Assembly: GCA_964371195.1 (NCBI GenBank)
Contig: CAYJLD010000058.1
Location: 1-14,638, forward strand
DNA: 14,638 bases
Direction of reading: 5' to 3'
From: CAYJAD01 sp964371195
GTDB lineage: Bacteria; Desulfobacterota; Desulfovibrionia; Desulfovibrionales; Desulfovibrionaceae
Shown here: piece after piece, positions 1 through 7,100 of the stretch
Layout: each line of letters begins with the position of its first letter
Numbering within the stretch: position 1 is the stretch's first letter
Made by a program: the position numbers and the translations under genes
Notes under the pieces: generated by a model
The model's input: only the letters and a program-made list of their open reading frames with translations
What the model was told of the DNA's origin: nothing
Databases searched by the model: none

Positions 1-63
1 TTTATTACTATTTTCCAATAAAATTATACTATTTTAGAATGTTATTATATTTTTCGGCGTCGA

Positions 64-1167
64 CTATAATAAACTAGCATCGCGGCATAGTTGTTTATAT
101 ACATCTTCATGCCTACGAGTGAGGTTTTCTAAAGAAAAATTTTCAACTACATGCTTACGTGCTGCTTGGCCCATATTTTCAGTTAAGCTGGCATTAGCTA
201 GTAAGGATAAAATCCCCTGAGCTAAAGCGTCAACATCACCAACGTCTACTAAAATCCCCTGCTTTTTATGTTCAACAATGTCTACAATGCCATTCGCGTT
301 GGTAGAAACTATAGGCAAACCACATGACATGGCCTCCAAAATAGCATTGGGCATACCTTCATCTCGTGACGAAAACACAAACATTCTTGCCGTTTGTAAA
401 TGTTCACGCGCACTACTTGCACCATGAAAAATGACACTGGTCCCAAGTCCCAAGTCCAAAGCTAATTGCTTACGCTCCTCAAGCAAAATACCATCACCTA
501 CAAAGTGCAACTTAGCATCTGGTACTTGCTTAAGCACCTGCACAAAAGCGTGCAATAAAACCTCTTGCTCCTTAGCCCTTACCATTCGTCCAACACAAAC
601 TAATTCTGGTGCAGTTGTTAATCCTGCTGGATTAGGACTAAAGTAATCCGTATCCACCCCATTAGGTATAAAATGTAGCAGAGAATGCGGCACACCTAAC
701 TCATGTAACCCGCTATAAATACTACTGGCATTACAAATATGAGCATGAGCCGTGCGCCATAAAAAACGCTCATGCTGCTGCTTTATATTACGCTGAGCAC
801 GACAAGAACCAACCACCACAGCCGATCTATGCAAGCGCGCAAAAATTCTACCCCAAATATTAGGATAAGCCGTGCAAGTATGTATTAGCCTAGGGCGCAC
901 TGCATATATTTTCTTCCATATGGCCGGTATGGCGGCTATGGTATCTAACGACTTGGTATTACATAACATAGTAACAGGAATTTGCCCCTCATCGGCCATA
1001 TGCATTAGAGCATCACCCTGACGCAAAGTCCATATCTCTGGCATGAAAAAATTACGATCAATACGCTTTGCTACCTCTAACATCTGTTTTTGGGTTCCAC
1101 CAAAATTCAGTTCTTCTAAAAGCAGGACTAATGGTATAGGCTTATGCGGCTTTTGAATTTGACTCAT
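64..1167 (-). CDS. GT4-family (GT-B fold) glycosyltransferase
   Basis: Predicted cytoplasmic glycosyltransferase of the Glycos_transf_1/GT4 type, transferring a sugar from a nucleotide-sugar donor onto a glycan or lipid acceptor; donor and acceptor cannot be read from sequence. Numbered from the ATG at 1167 (367 aa), an N-terminal glycine loop (NFGGTQKQM, about 21-29) follows the first hydrophobic strand. A VGRMVRAKE segment (about 192-200) supplies the basic Arg and Lys of the donor site, and the EX7E motif EGMPNAILE is at about 270-278, followed by the usual SCGLPIVST. Length is normal for the family. The frame extends upstream to a TTG at 1239, but I prefer the ATG because AGGA lies about 6 bases before it and a promoter-like sequence sits inside the extension. 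No other glycan gene is visible; its partners may lie left of the window. Family is confident, specificity unknown. Confidence 0.9.
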   Translation of the reverse strand: MSQIQKPHKPIPLVLLLEELNFGGTQKQMLEVAKRIDRNFFMPEIWTLRQGDALMHMADEGQIPVTMLCNTKSLDTIAAIPAIWKKIYAVRPRLIHTCTAYPNIWGRIFARLHRSAVVVGSCRAQRNIKQQHERFLWRTAHAHICNASSIYSGLHELGVPHSLLHFIPNGVDTDYFSPNPAGLTTAPELVCVGRMVRAKEQEVLLHAFVQVLKQVPDAKLHFVGDGILLEERKQLALDLGLGTSVIFHGASSAREHLQTARMFVFSSRDEGMPNAILEAMSCGLPIVSTNANGIVDIVEHKKQGILVDVGDVDALAQGILSLLANASLTENMGQAARKHVVENFSLENLTRRHEDVYKQLCRDASLL

Positions 1168-1219
1168 TAATTTTCCTAAAGCATTAAATTTTTCATAAAA
1201 ACCATTACACACTTCGTAC

Positions 1220-1249
1220 AGTTTAAAGCGCTTTACCAAACATTGTCAA
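1220..1249 (-). promoter_or_regulatory. Candidate sigma-70 promoter for the glycosyltransferase
   Basis: On the minus strand TTGACA (1244-1249) is a perfect -35 box, followed after 18 bases by TAAACT (1220-1225), a 4/6 match to the -10 box. Transcription would begin near 1213, some 45 bases before the ATG at 1167. If real, it excludes the upstream TTG as start. A perfect TATAAT also lies at 1340-1345 on this strand but has no good -35. Confidence 0.4.
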
Positions 1250-1441
1250 TTACTCAAAAAGTCAAGATTTTACTTAAACACTTTATCAGCATAACATTAG
1301 CTTCACCTCATACAAACCACTATTTACCCTCTTAGCATCATTATACTTTCTCGCAGCAGAGTTAAGGGTCCTACACAATTATTTTTTATTCTATTTTTAT
1401 ACTTTTGCGCTAAATTTGCATTTGCTTGTAAACTTACTTCT

Positions 1442-1503
1442 GTAAAATGTCAGTGGCGGCTAACAAAATTTTTTGCAAGGAAAATTTTGCGCCACGTAAA
1501 ATG
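1442..1503. repeat. Long hairpin flanked by 8-bp direct repeats
   Basis: GTAAAATG occurs at 1442-1449 and again at 1496-1503. Between them is a two-part inverted repeat. The outer stem is GTGGCG (1453-1458) with CGCCAC (1490-1495). The inner stem is CAAAATTTT (1464-1472) with AAAATTTTG (1481-1489), around the loop TTGCAAGG. Only a 5-base bulge (GCTAA) interrupts the 5' arm. The layout resembles a tiny hairpin insertion with a target duplication, or a folded non-coding RNA. Confidence 0.65.
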
Positions 1504-1530
1504 ACCCAGAACTAGCTTCTGGCCTTTATG
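1494..1530 (+). repeat. Interspersed hairpin repeat, copy 1
   Basis: The block reading CGTAAAATGA, then CCCAGAA-CTAGC-TTCTGGC, is almost identical to sequence just after the giant gene (12083-12115). The stem is CCAGAA (1506-1511) with TTCTGG (1517-1522) and a 5-base loop. Similarity fades past about 1530. With two copies 10.6 kb apart in unrelated contexts, a genome-wide REP-like element is likely. Confidence 0.65.
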
Positions 1531-1545
1531 AAGCGACTTTGAAGT

Positions 1546-1585
1546 AGCGTGCCTTTCTGGAAAGCGCATGAAAATGCGTTTTTCA
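1546..1585 (+). repeat. 40-bp terminator-bearing repeat, copy 1
   Basis: This block begins AGCGTGCCTTT and ends GCGTTTTTCA. It matches the minus strand of 14594-14633 over its full 40 bases with a handful of substitutions and no net length change. The differences leave the hairpin in its distal half foldable in both copies, which suggests that the structure matters. It starts 23 bases after the CTAGC-loop hairpin. Confidence 0.65.
1565..1583 (+). terminator. Intrinsic terminator with GAAA loop
   Basis: The stem is CGCAT (1565-1569) with ATGCG (1574-1578), closed by a GAAA tetraloop and followed directly by TTTTT (1579-1583). This is a compact rho-independent terminator reading rightward. No rightward gene lies upstream in the window, so what it terminates is unclear; a short non-coding transcript is one possibility. 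The opposite strand has a weaker T tract. Confidence 0.55.
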
Positions 1586-1718
1586 ACATCACCTAAATAG
1601 CCTACGGGAAAATATTACCACATAACAATATAGTTTATGCATAAAAAACATAATCCACCACCTCAACTAATACGCTATAATTATTATTATTTTTTTGCGC
1701 AATAACAAAAAAAGCTTT

Positions 1719-1733
1719 CGGAATATTTTTTGC
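1719..1733 (+). promoter_or_regulatory. Candidate sigma-54 promoter for the 1858 gene
   Basis: GG at 1720-1721 is followed by exactly ten bases and then GC at 1732-1733. The downstream element reads TTTTGCA, close to the TTGC of the -12 box. The -24 part (CGGAAT against TGGCAC) is weak. It would start transcription near 1745 and give a leader of roughly 110 bases. AT-rich DNA makes chance matches common. Confidence 0.3.
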
Positions 1734-1857
1734 AGATTTAACGATGTTGAGCAAAAATTTCCATCAATTTGGGAATTTTAAAATCTGGAAGATTTAGAAG
1801 ATGTACCATCGGCAACTATATAGCTTTGTCAATGCAAACTAAATTTGAGAGGTAAAC

Positions 1858-2328
1858 ATGAATATCCTTGGTCTTAATTCAAGTAGTGGCGTTACTTTTG
1901 ATATACCTGATAGTTACAGCCAAAAAGAAAACACTTCCTATGAACGTAACTCACAAGATACTATTAGTATTTCAGACGAAGCTCGAGTTTTGTTTATGCA
2001 ATTACAAGAGGCCAATACATCAACTGACGATGGAGCAGGACAAGATGAGGATGCAGAAAGCTCTACAGCTCAAGAATTCAAAGATATAATTAATAGTCAC
2101 AAGCCTGGAAGCGGCTCATCGCAAAGCTCATCTGAAGACGCCATTGAGGATGTAAGAAATAAAATTAATCAAGTTTCTAGTGAATTAGCCTCAATAGCTA
2201 GCAAAAGCACGCAATCAGATAGCGGTAAAAGTTCGTCACAGGTACAACAGTTAGAATCACAATTAAGTCAATTGGAGTCACTTTTAGCTGAGCTTGAAGC
2301 GGCAGCGACTGAAGAAACAACTAGCTAA
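1858..2328 (+). CDS. Small acidic Ser/Gln-rich coiled-coil protein (FlxA-like shape)
   Basis: A 156-residue protein of unknown function. The ATG is preceded by GAGAGG with 6 bases of spacing, a convincing ribosome binding site. There is no signal peptide and no membrane segment. Residues 1-35 are polar, then DTISISDEARVLF (34-46) forms a short conserved-looking helix start. Residues 50-95 are a disordered Asp/Glu/Ser linker. Two heptad-like helices follow (about 94-115 and 127-152; the second reads SQVQQLESQLSQLESLLAELE). Two helices rich in Gln and Leu after a polar N-terminus recall FlxA-like proteins, and ISISDEA recalls the N-termini of some flagellar regulators, but the FlgM sigma-28-binding region is not visible. 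Neighbouring genes give no help. I infer a cytoplasmic oligomeric protein only. Confidence 0.75.
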   Translation: MNILGLNSSSGVTFDIPDSYSQKENTSYERNSQDTISISDEARVLFMQLQEANTSTDDGAGQDEDAESSTAQEFKDIINSHKPGSGSSQSSSEDAIEDVRNKINQVSSELASIASKSTQSDSGKSSSQVQQLESQLSQLESLLAELEAAATEETTS

Positions 2329-2373
2329 AAAACACAGCTTAGCGATGAATAACTTTTATGCTGTAATGGGGTT

Positions 2374-2446
2374 TTGCCCTTTGCCAAGTGCGGATGGGCA
2401 AGACTAAGCCTAGCGCCCTAGTACATAGGGGTGGGCAGATGTTTTT
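2374..2446. terminator. Possible termination region between convergent genes
   Basis: Two hairpins lie between the coiled-coil gene and yjdM, which converge. One is TTGCCC (2374-2379) with GGGCAA (2396-2401) around a 16-base loop. The other is CCCTA (2416-2420) with TAGGG (2426-2430) around GTACA. A T5 run at 2442-2446 lies 11 bases past the second stem, too far for a textbook terminator. Nothing else is recognised in the 268-base interval. Confidence 0.3.
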
Positions 2447-2596
2447 ACTACTTTGAGTTAGAAAATTTATCTGCTCGATAGAATGTAAGGATCATCGCCT
2501 ATAAGCTATTATTGCAGATTTACGTTCTTGTGCTGTACGTTATAGAATAGAAATAGACTTATTTGTAATAAAAAGTATGCATTTATTAATACACAC

Positions 2597-2938
2597 TTAA
2601 TCAATAGCTTTACGTACAAATTCAGATTTTAAACCCATTTTTCCAATACCAGGTATTTTACAATCAATATCATGGTCACCATCAACTAAACGAATATTTT
2701 TTACCTTAGTACCTACTTTCACGACTGCCGAAGCTCCTTTTACTTTTAAATCCTTAATAACGGTAACGGTATCACCATCTTGTAATATGGTGCCATTGGC
2801 ATCACGCACAGTGGAGGTATCAGCCCTTTCTGTGTCTAGTTGGTTCCATTCATGGGCGCATTCAGGACAGATAAAAAGGTTTGTATCCTCATAGACATAT
2901 GCCGATTGACACTTGGGGCATGGTGGTATTGTACTCAT
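2597..2938 (-). CDS. yjdM: YjdM (PhnA) family zinc-ribbon protein
   Basis: A 113-residue member of the YjdM/PhnA family, matching the known E. coli protein along essentially its whole length. The N-terminal zinc ribbon has two CxxC knuckles (Cys7/Cys10 in CPKC and Cys24/Cys27 in CPECAHEW). The C-terminal SH3-like half carries the family signatures DGDTVTVIKDLKVKG (about 54-68), GTKVKNIRLVDGDHDIDCKI (76-95) and LKSEFVRK. The family was once called PhnA or 'alkylphosphonate utilisation' from its position near phn genes; that role is not supported, and its true function is unknown. No phosphonate gene is present here. The start at 2938 follows a weak GAGA site. It diverges from argO, with a palindrome in its upstream region. 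Family assignment is very confident. Confidence 0.95.
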   Translation of the reverse strand: MSTIPPCPKCQSAYVYEDTNLFICPECAHEWNQLDTERADTSTVRDANGTILQDGDTVTVIKDLKVKGASAVVKVGTKVKNIRLVDGDHDIDCKIPGIGKMGLKSEFVRKAID

Positions 2939-2974
2939 TTCATTCTCATTGGTTATAGGTTAATTATTGATAAA

Positions 2975-2989
2975 ATGACTATATGTCAT
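2975..2989. promoter_or_regulatory. Perfect palindrome, candidate operator
   Basis: ATGAC (2975-2979) and GTCAT (2985-2989) form a perfect inverted repeat with 5-base arms and the spacer TATAT. It is centred about 44 bases upstream of the yjdM start, in promoter range for that gene, and about 235 bases before argO. The size suits a dimeric repressor. I cannot name the regulator, and no regulator gene is adjacent. Confidence 0.4.
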
Positions 2990-3015
2990 ATTTCCTGCAA
3001 ATAGTACAAGCCAAA

Positions 3016-3066
3016 AAGAGAAACTTCTGGCAAACTGCCTCTTGGGGAGGTTTCATCTGCCAAAGT
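3016..3066. promoter_or_regulatory. Structured segment with two competing folds
   Basis: GAAACTTC (3020-3027) pairs with GAGGTTTC (3047-3054), with one G-U pair, and encloses GGCA-AAC-TGCC (3029-3039). Alternatively, 3023-3032 pairs with TGCCAAAGT (3058-3066) as nine pairs with one bulged C. The two folds exclude each other, as in attenuators or riboswitches. It lies about 150 bases before argO and 80-130 bases before yjdM. It matches no riboswitch class I know. Confidence 0.3.
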
Positions 3067-3217
3067 TAGTGCAAATTTAAATAAAAGACTATTGAAAAAT
3101 ACATACGCAGATTGATTTTATATACTCGCAATACAAGCTATTGGCTTTCAATGGGTTAGCATAGTGTATGGACTTGTAAAACTATGACCCTTTGTATTTT
3201 AAGAAGGATAAAATAAA

Positions 3218-3835
3218 ATGGACCTAGCATCTTTTATACAGGGTTTTGGCATGGGTATAAGTCTTATTATGGCTATTGGTGCTCAAAATGCATTTTTGCT
3301 TTCGCAAAGTATTCGCCAAAATCACCATGTTGTTGTATGCATTATTTGCATCATATGGGACGCTGTTCTTATAGCGCTTGGGGTTCTTGGCTTTGGAGGA
3401 TTTATTGTTGCTCATCCACAAATTCAAAGCATTGCCACATGGGGAGGAATTCTTTTTCTTGTACTTTTTGGCTTTAGAGCTCTTCGTTGTGCCTTTAAGC
3501 AACATGTTTTTGATGTGAAAATAGAAAATGTTAAACGTCCTTTAAAGGCGGTTATTTTCACAACGCTTGCTGTTTCAATTCTTAATCCTCATGTCTACCT
3601 TGATACAGTAGTTTTACTTGGGTCTATTAGTACCAATTATGTGGGAACAGGGCGATATTATTTTGGAGCGGGGGCTGCTTGCGGCTCAGCAGTTTGGTTT
3701 TCAACTCTAACACTTTGTGGAAGATTTCTTGCCCCATACTTTACAAAACCTTTGGCGTGGAGAATACTTGACGCAATAGTATGCCTTATTATGTGGAGTC
3801 TAGCTGCTATGCTTATGTGGCAAACGATTAGCTAA
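3218..3835 (+). CDS. argO: ArgO/LysE-family basic amino acid exporter
   Basis: Inner-membrane exporter of the LysE superfamily, probably exporting arginine and/or lysine. The 205 residues match the family's usual length (about 200-210). Six hydrophobic segments are visible (about 5-27, 37-60, 71-90, 110-133, 146-169 and 180-202). The N-terminal signature SLIMAIGAQNAFLLSQSIR (15-33) and the central ILNPHVYLDT (121-130) are the two hallmark motifs of ArgO/LysE proteins. The ATG at 3218 follows AGAAGG with a slightly long spacing of 10 bases. It stands alone, divergent from yjdM and about 270 bases from the next gene. No LysG/ArgP-type LysR regulator adjoins it, although family members are often paired with one. 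The split between ArgO and LysE substrates cannot be made from sequence; the ArgO-like motifs make me prefer argO. Confidence 0.9.
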   Translation: MDLASFIQGFGMGISLIMAIGAQNAFLLSQSIRQNHHVVVCIICIIWDAVLIALGVLGFGGFIVAHPQIQSIATWGGILFLVLFGFRALRCAFKQHVFDVKIENVKRPLKAVIFTTLAVSILNPHVYLDTVVLLGSISTNYVGTGRYYFGAGAACGSAVWFSTLTLCGRFLAPYFTKPLAWRILDAIVCLIMWSLAAMLMWQTIS

Positions 3836-3940
3836 TAGTAAGGTTTATGCAAAAAGCTCTAAACGATTGTATGTGCATGAGGTTCAAGGATGTGCAAATC
3901 TAAGTTTTATTGTTTAAATATATAAAAAGGCATGTGATAC

Positions 3941-3969
3941 TTGACTTAACAATCATAAAAAAATAATAT
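3941..3969 (+). promoter_or_regulatory. Strong sigma-70 promoter candidate for the giant gene
   Basis: TTGACT (3941-3946) and TAATAT (3964-3969) are separated by exactly 17 bases, close to consensus in both boxes. Transcription would start near 3976 and give an AT-rich leader of about 130 bases before the ATG at 4107. A short inverted pair, GGCAT (3929-3933) and ATGCC (3968-3972), brackets it. The leader has only a weak AT hairpin (3997-4013). Confidence 0.6.
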
Positions 3970-4106
3970 GCCCATATATAAATAGCAAACATCTAAAATA
4001 ATAAATCATTATTAATTTATATGTTATATTTCTTATTATACTTTAAGAGATTTAATTTTAGGGAAGTGTAAATTATTCTATAAAAACTATTATATGGGAG
4101 TTAATT

Positions 4107-7100
4107 ATGGCAGAATATGATTATACCAAGAATTTTTTTGGTGATATTGATTATATTGAAGCAGATGAAAGTATTAATCTAAAATCATATACTTCCAAAA
4201 AGCAGACCATTTCCCTAGTAGATCCTAGTAATCCAGACAATAAAATTGGTCCAAATAGCAATCATCTTACTATTTCTGGTGATGTAAATAACATCCATAT
4301 ATCCAAAGTAACAGGTGCAAGCGATGCCCTTAATGGTGCAACGCAAGAACTTGCCAATGCAACTTTAACCGGTGATGCCATGCACATTAGTGCATCAACC
4401 TTCACTGGTGGTGCTGACAGTATTACACTTAGCAGTATTAATAGCGGCGACGCCATATTGCTTGGTGATGCCAAAAGCGTCAATGCAGGGACAACTCGTG
4501 GGGGGAATGATTCCATCCTAGTTACCGGCGCTATACAAGGGGTTGATGCTGACAACAAAGCCTTAATTGTTGGTGACATACAAACACTTGTCAACACAAA
4601 CCTTACAGCTGGCAGTGACAAAATCACCCTACAAGGCGCTATAGAATACGCCAATATTTATACTGACGCCGAGACCCATATAGGTGTTAACACCTTAAGT
4701 GGTGGCAATGACACACTTACATTAGGTATTGCCCCCACCAAGGCTATGCCAACCCCCACAATACACTTAGTTGATAACACCCACATAGATTTAGGGCACG
4801 GCAATAATATGCTAAACGCCTACTCCACTCTTGGTGCTAACACGACACTCATAAGCGGACAAGGTAATGACAAGTTAACCCTTAATGAAACGCATGGTGT
4901 AGTTAGAAGTGGCGCTGGCAATGATAGTCTTTATGTTAGTGCAAATGCCGGTACAATATATACCGAAAGTGGCAATGATAGAATTACCATGAGTGGTGCT
5001 AGCGCACAAGTGGGTATTATATATGCCGGTGATGGTAATGATACCTTTAGCATAAATGTGGCTGGTAACAGTGACAGCTCTTATACAGATAAAATTTATG
5101 CTGAGGCTGGAAGGGATAGCATAACCATAAATACGGCCACTGAGCTTCTAGTATATGGCGGTGCAGATAGTGATAGAATTACCATTAACAAAAACATTGG
5201 ACAAAGCACCATAAGAGGCGGCAATAGTGATACATCGGTAACAGATCTTAGTAACGACACTATTATCGTCAAGGGTGTTTTGACAGGCAGCTTTTTATAT
5301 GGTGATGGTGGTAATGATGTCATTACTATAACTCAAAGAGGCTCTAGTACATCATATGGTGGCATTAGTGGCGATGATGGTAATGACACCTTAAGTGTTA
5401 CCACAGCTACCGCCACCTTAGTTGATGGTGGTAGTGGCAATGATTTCATAAACATAGGAACGCTTAGCCTAAATAATATTACAGGTTCAGCCGAGGGTGG
5501 CGCAGGTAATGATAAAATAATCATAAGCAAGGTTAGTGGTCAAAATAGCTTAGATTATAGCGTAGATGGCGAAGAAGGTAATGATAGCATAACCATAACT
5601 ACGCTTGAACAAGGTGTTGTGCTTGGTGGTTTGGATAATGACACTATTAAAGTAACCAATGCTAATGCTAATAGCAGTATAAACGCTGGCCTTGGGCATG
5701 ATAAAATAACCGTAAGCAAACTTACAGATAGTACCATAAGAGGTGATGAGGCCACTAACATAGCCCATGAAGATGATGCAGGTCTCACAAAACTTAATGG
5801 TAATGATAGCATTAACGTAACCACTGCTATAAATAGTAATATTTATGGTGATAACAGTTTGGCAGGCCATGCCTCCTACAGCGGGCACAACTATATTAAT
5901 GTGGGCACCTCTATAAATAGCTCCATATTCGGTAGCGTAGGCAATGATACCATTATTGTAAAAAATCTTCATGCTGACACAGCAGGTGACGCAAGCAGCA
6001 TATTGTCTTATGTAGGCAATGACAGCATTAAGGTAACAAGTGTCAACGGCAGTTCGATTTCAGGTGGCAGTGGAAATGATACCATTTCCCTTAGCTCTGT
6101 AAGTAATACTTCTTTCATAAGCTCGGGAACTGTTTTAATTATTGGCTCTAAAATTACTTTTGTCACTGCTTATGAGGATGATAAAATTAAGATTGCCAAT
6201 GCCAGCAATAGCATCATTGTTGGTGATGGTGGTAACGACACTATTTCAATAGATAATATGACAACTTGCTCCGTGCAGGGACATAAGGGCAATGATAGTA
6301 TTTATGTAGGGACAACCAAAACTACCCCAGGATTAAACTCTCCTACCATCAGGGGTGATGATGGTGATGATACCATTATCGTAAACCATGCCAGAACCGC
6401 GCACGTTATTGGTGGGTTAGGCAATGACAGTATAAAAATAACCACTGTAAGCACTGCTAACATATATGGTGATCATGAAGATGGTACTGGTAATGGTAAT
6501 GACACTGTATATATTGGTACATTAGGTGGCAATGATGGTTTTATTAAACTAGGTGCTGGCAATGACAGTTTAACTATCAAAAGCAATAAGAACTATTCCA
6601 TTAGTGACAGTGATTTATCTGACGCTTTGGGTACGGGTAATGACACCCTAAATATCAATTGGAAATTTAGCGGAACATTTAATGCCGGAGATGATGGCGC
6701 CACCCTCATTACAACAGGCTTTAGCGGGGCATATCTTAACTTTGGTGCTGGTGATGATGGTCTAATCGTAACTGGCAGTAGTGGTAATATAGATACACGG
6801 CTTGCCGAACTACTTGGCACAGAAGGTCAAGATACTTTACAAGTAAACTGGGCCTTTAATGGAGAATATTACGCTGGCAATGACGGTGGCTTTTTAATTG
6901 CCAAGGGTCTTACTAAAAATGCTGACCTAAACTTTGATAATGGTGATGACGGCTTTATCATGAGCGGTAGCCTTAGCGGTGCGCATCATATTGATACATT
7001 TAAGGGTTCAGATTTCATATCCATTAGCAGTACACACATGCAAGGTGATGATGCTTTATTTTATCATCACGATGGGCAAGATAGTATTGTATTCAAAGGC

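Larger units (their letters stand above)
1168..1857. other. Long non-coding stretch between divergent genes
   Basis: About 690 bases separate the glycosyltransferase start from the start at 1858 on the other strand. I see no credible gene here; the best small frame (1637-1705, 22 residues) has no ribosome binding site. The stretch holds a promoter candidate for each neighbour and a block of three consecutive hairpins at 1442-1585, described separately. The remainder is plain AT-rich sequence with short homopolymer runs. Confidence 0.7.

Noticed and set aside
431..646. Rightward open frame inside the glycosyltransferase
   Set aside because: Cys/Ser/Thr-rich translation opposite a well-conserved GT4 domain; no supporting start signal.
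1168..1239. 24-residue N-terminal extension of the glycosyltransferase from TTG
   Set aside because: Weak upstream site; the internal ATG has a better AGGA site and the GT-B fold starts right after it.
1546..1605. C-terminal fragment of a protein gene shared with the right edge (readings ending MRFS.. and TRFS..)
   Set aside because: Both 40-bp copies are open in one frame, but the similarity is centred on the terminator hairpin and there is no start or upstream coding sequence.
1637..1705. 22-residue frame (MHKKHNPPPQLIRYNYYYFF...)
   Set aside because: No ribosome binding site, made mostly of AT-rich low-complexity sequence, and no match to any small-protein family I know.
1858..2328. FlgM anti-sigma factor
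   Set aside because: ISISDEA resembles FlgM N-termini, but the conserved C-terminal sigma-28-binding helices are absent and the protein is longer and Ser-rich.
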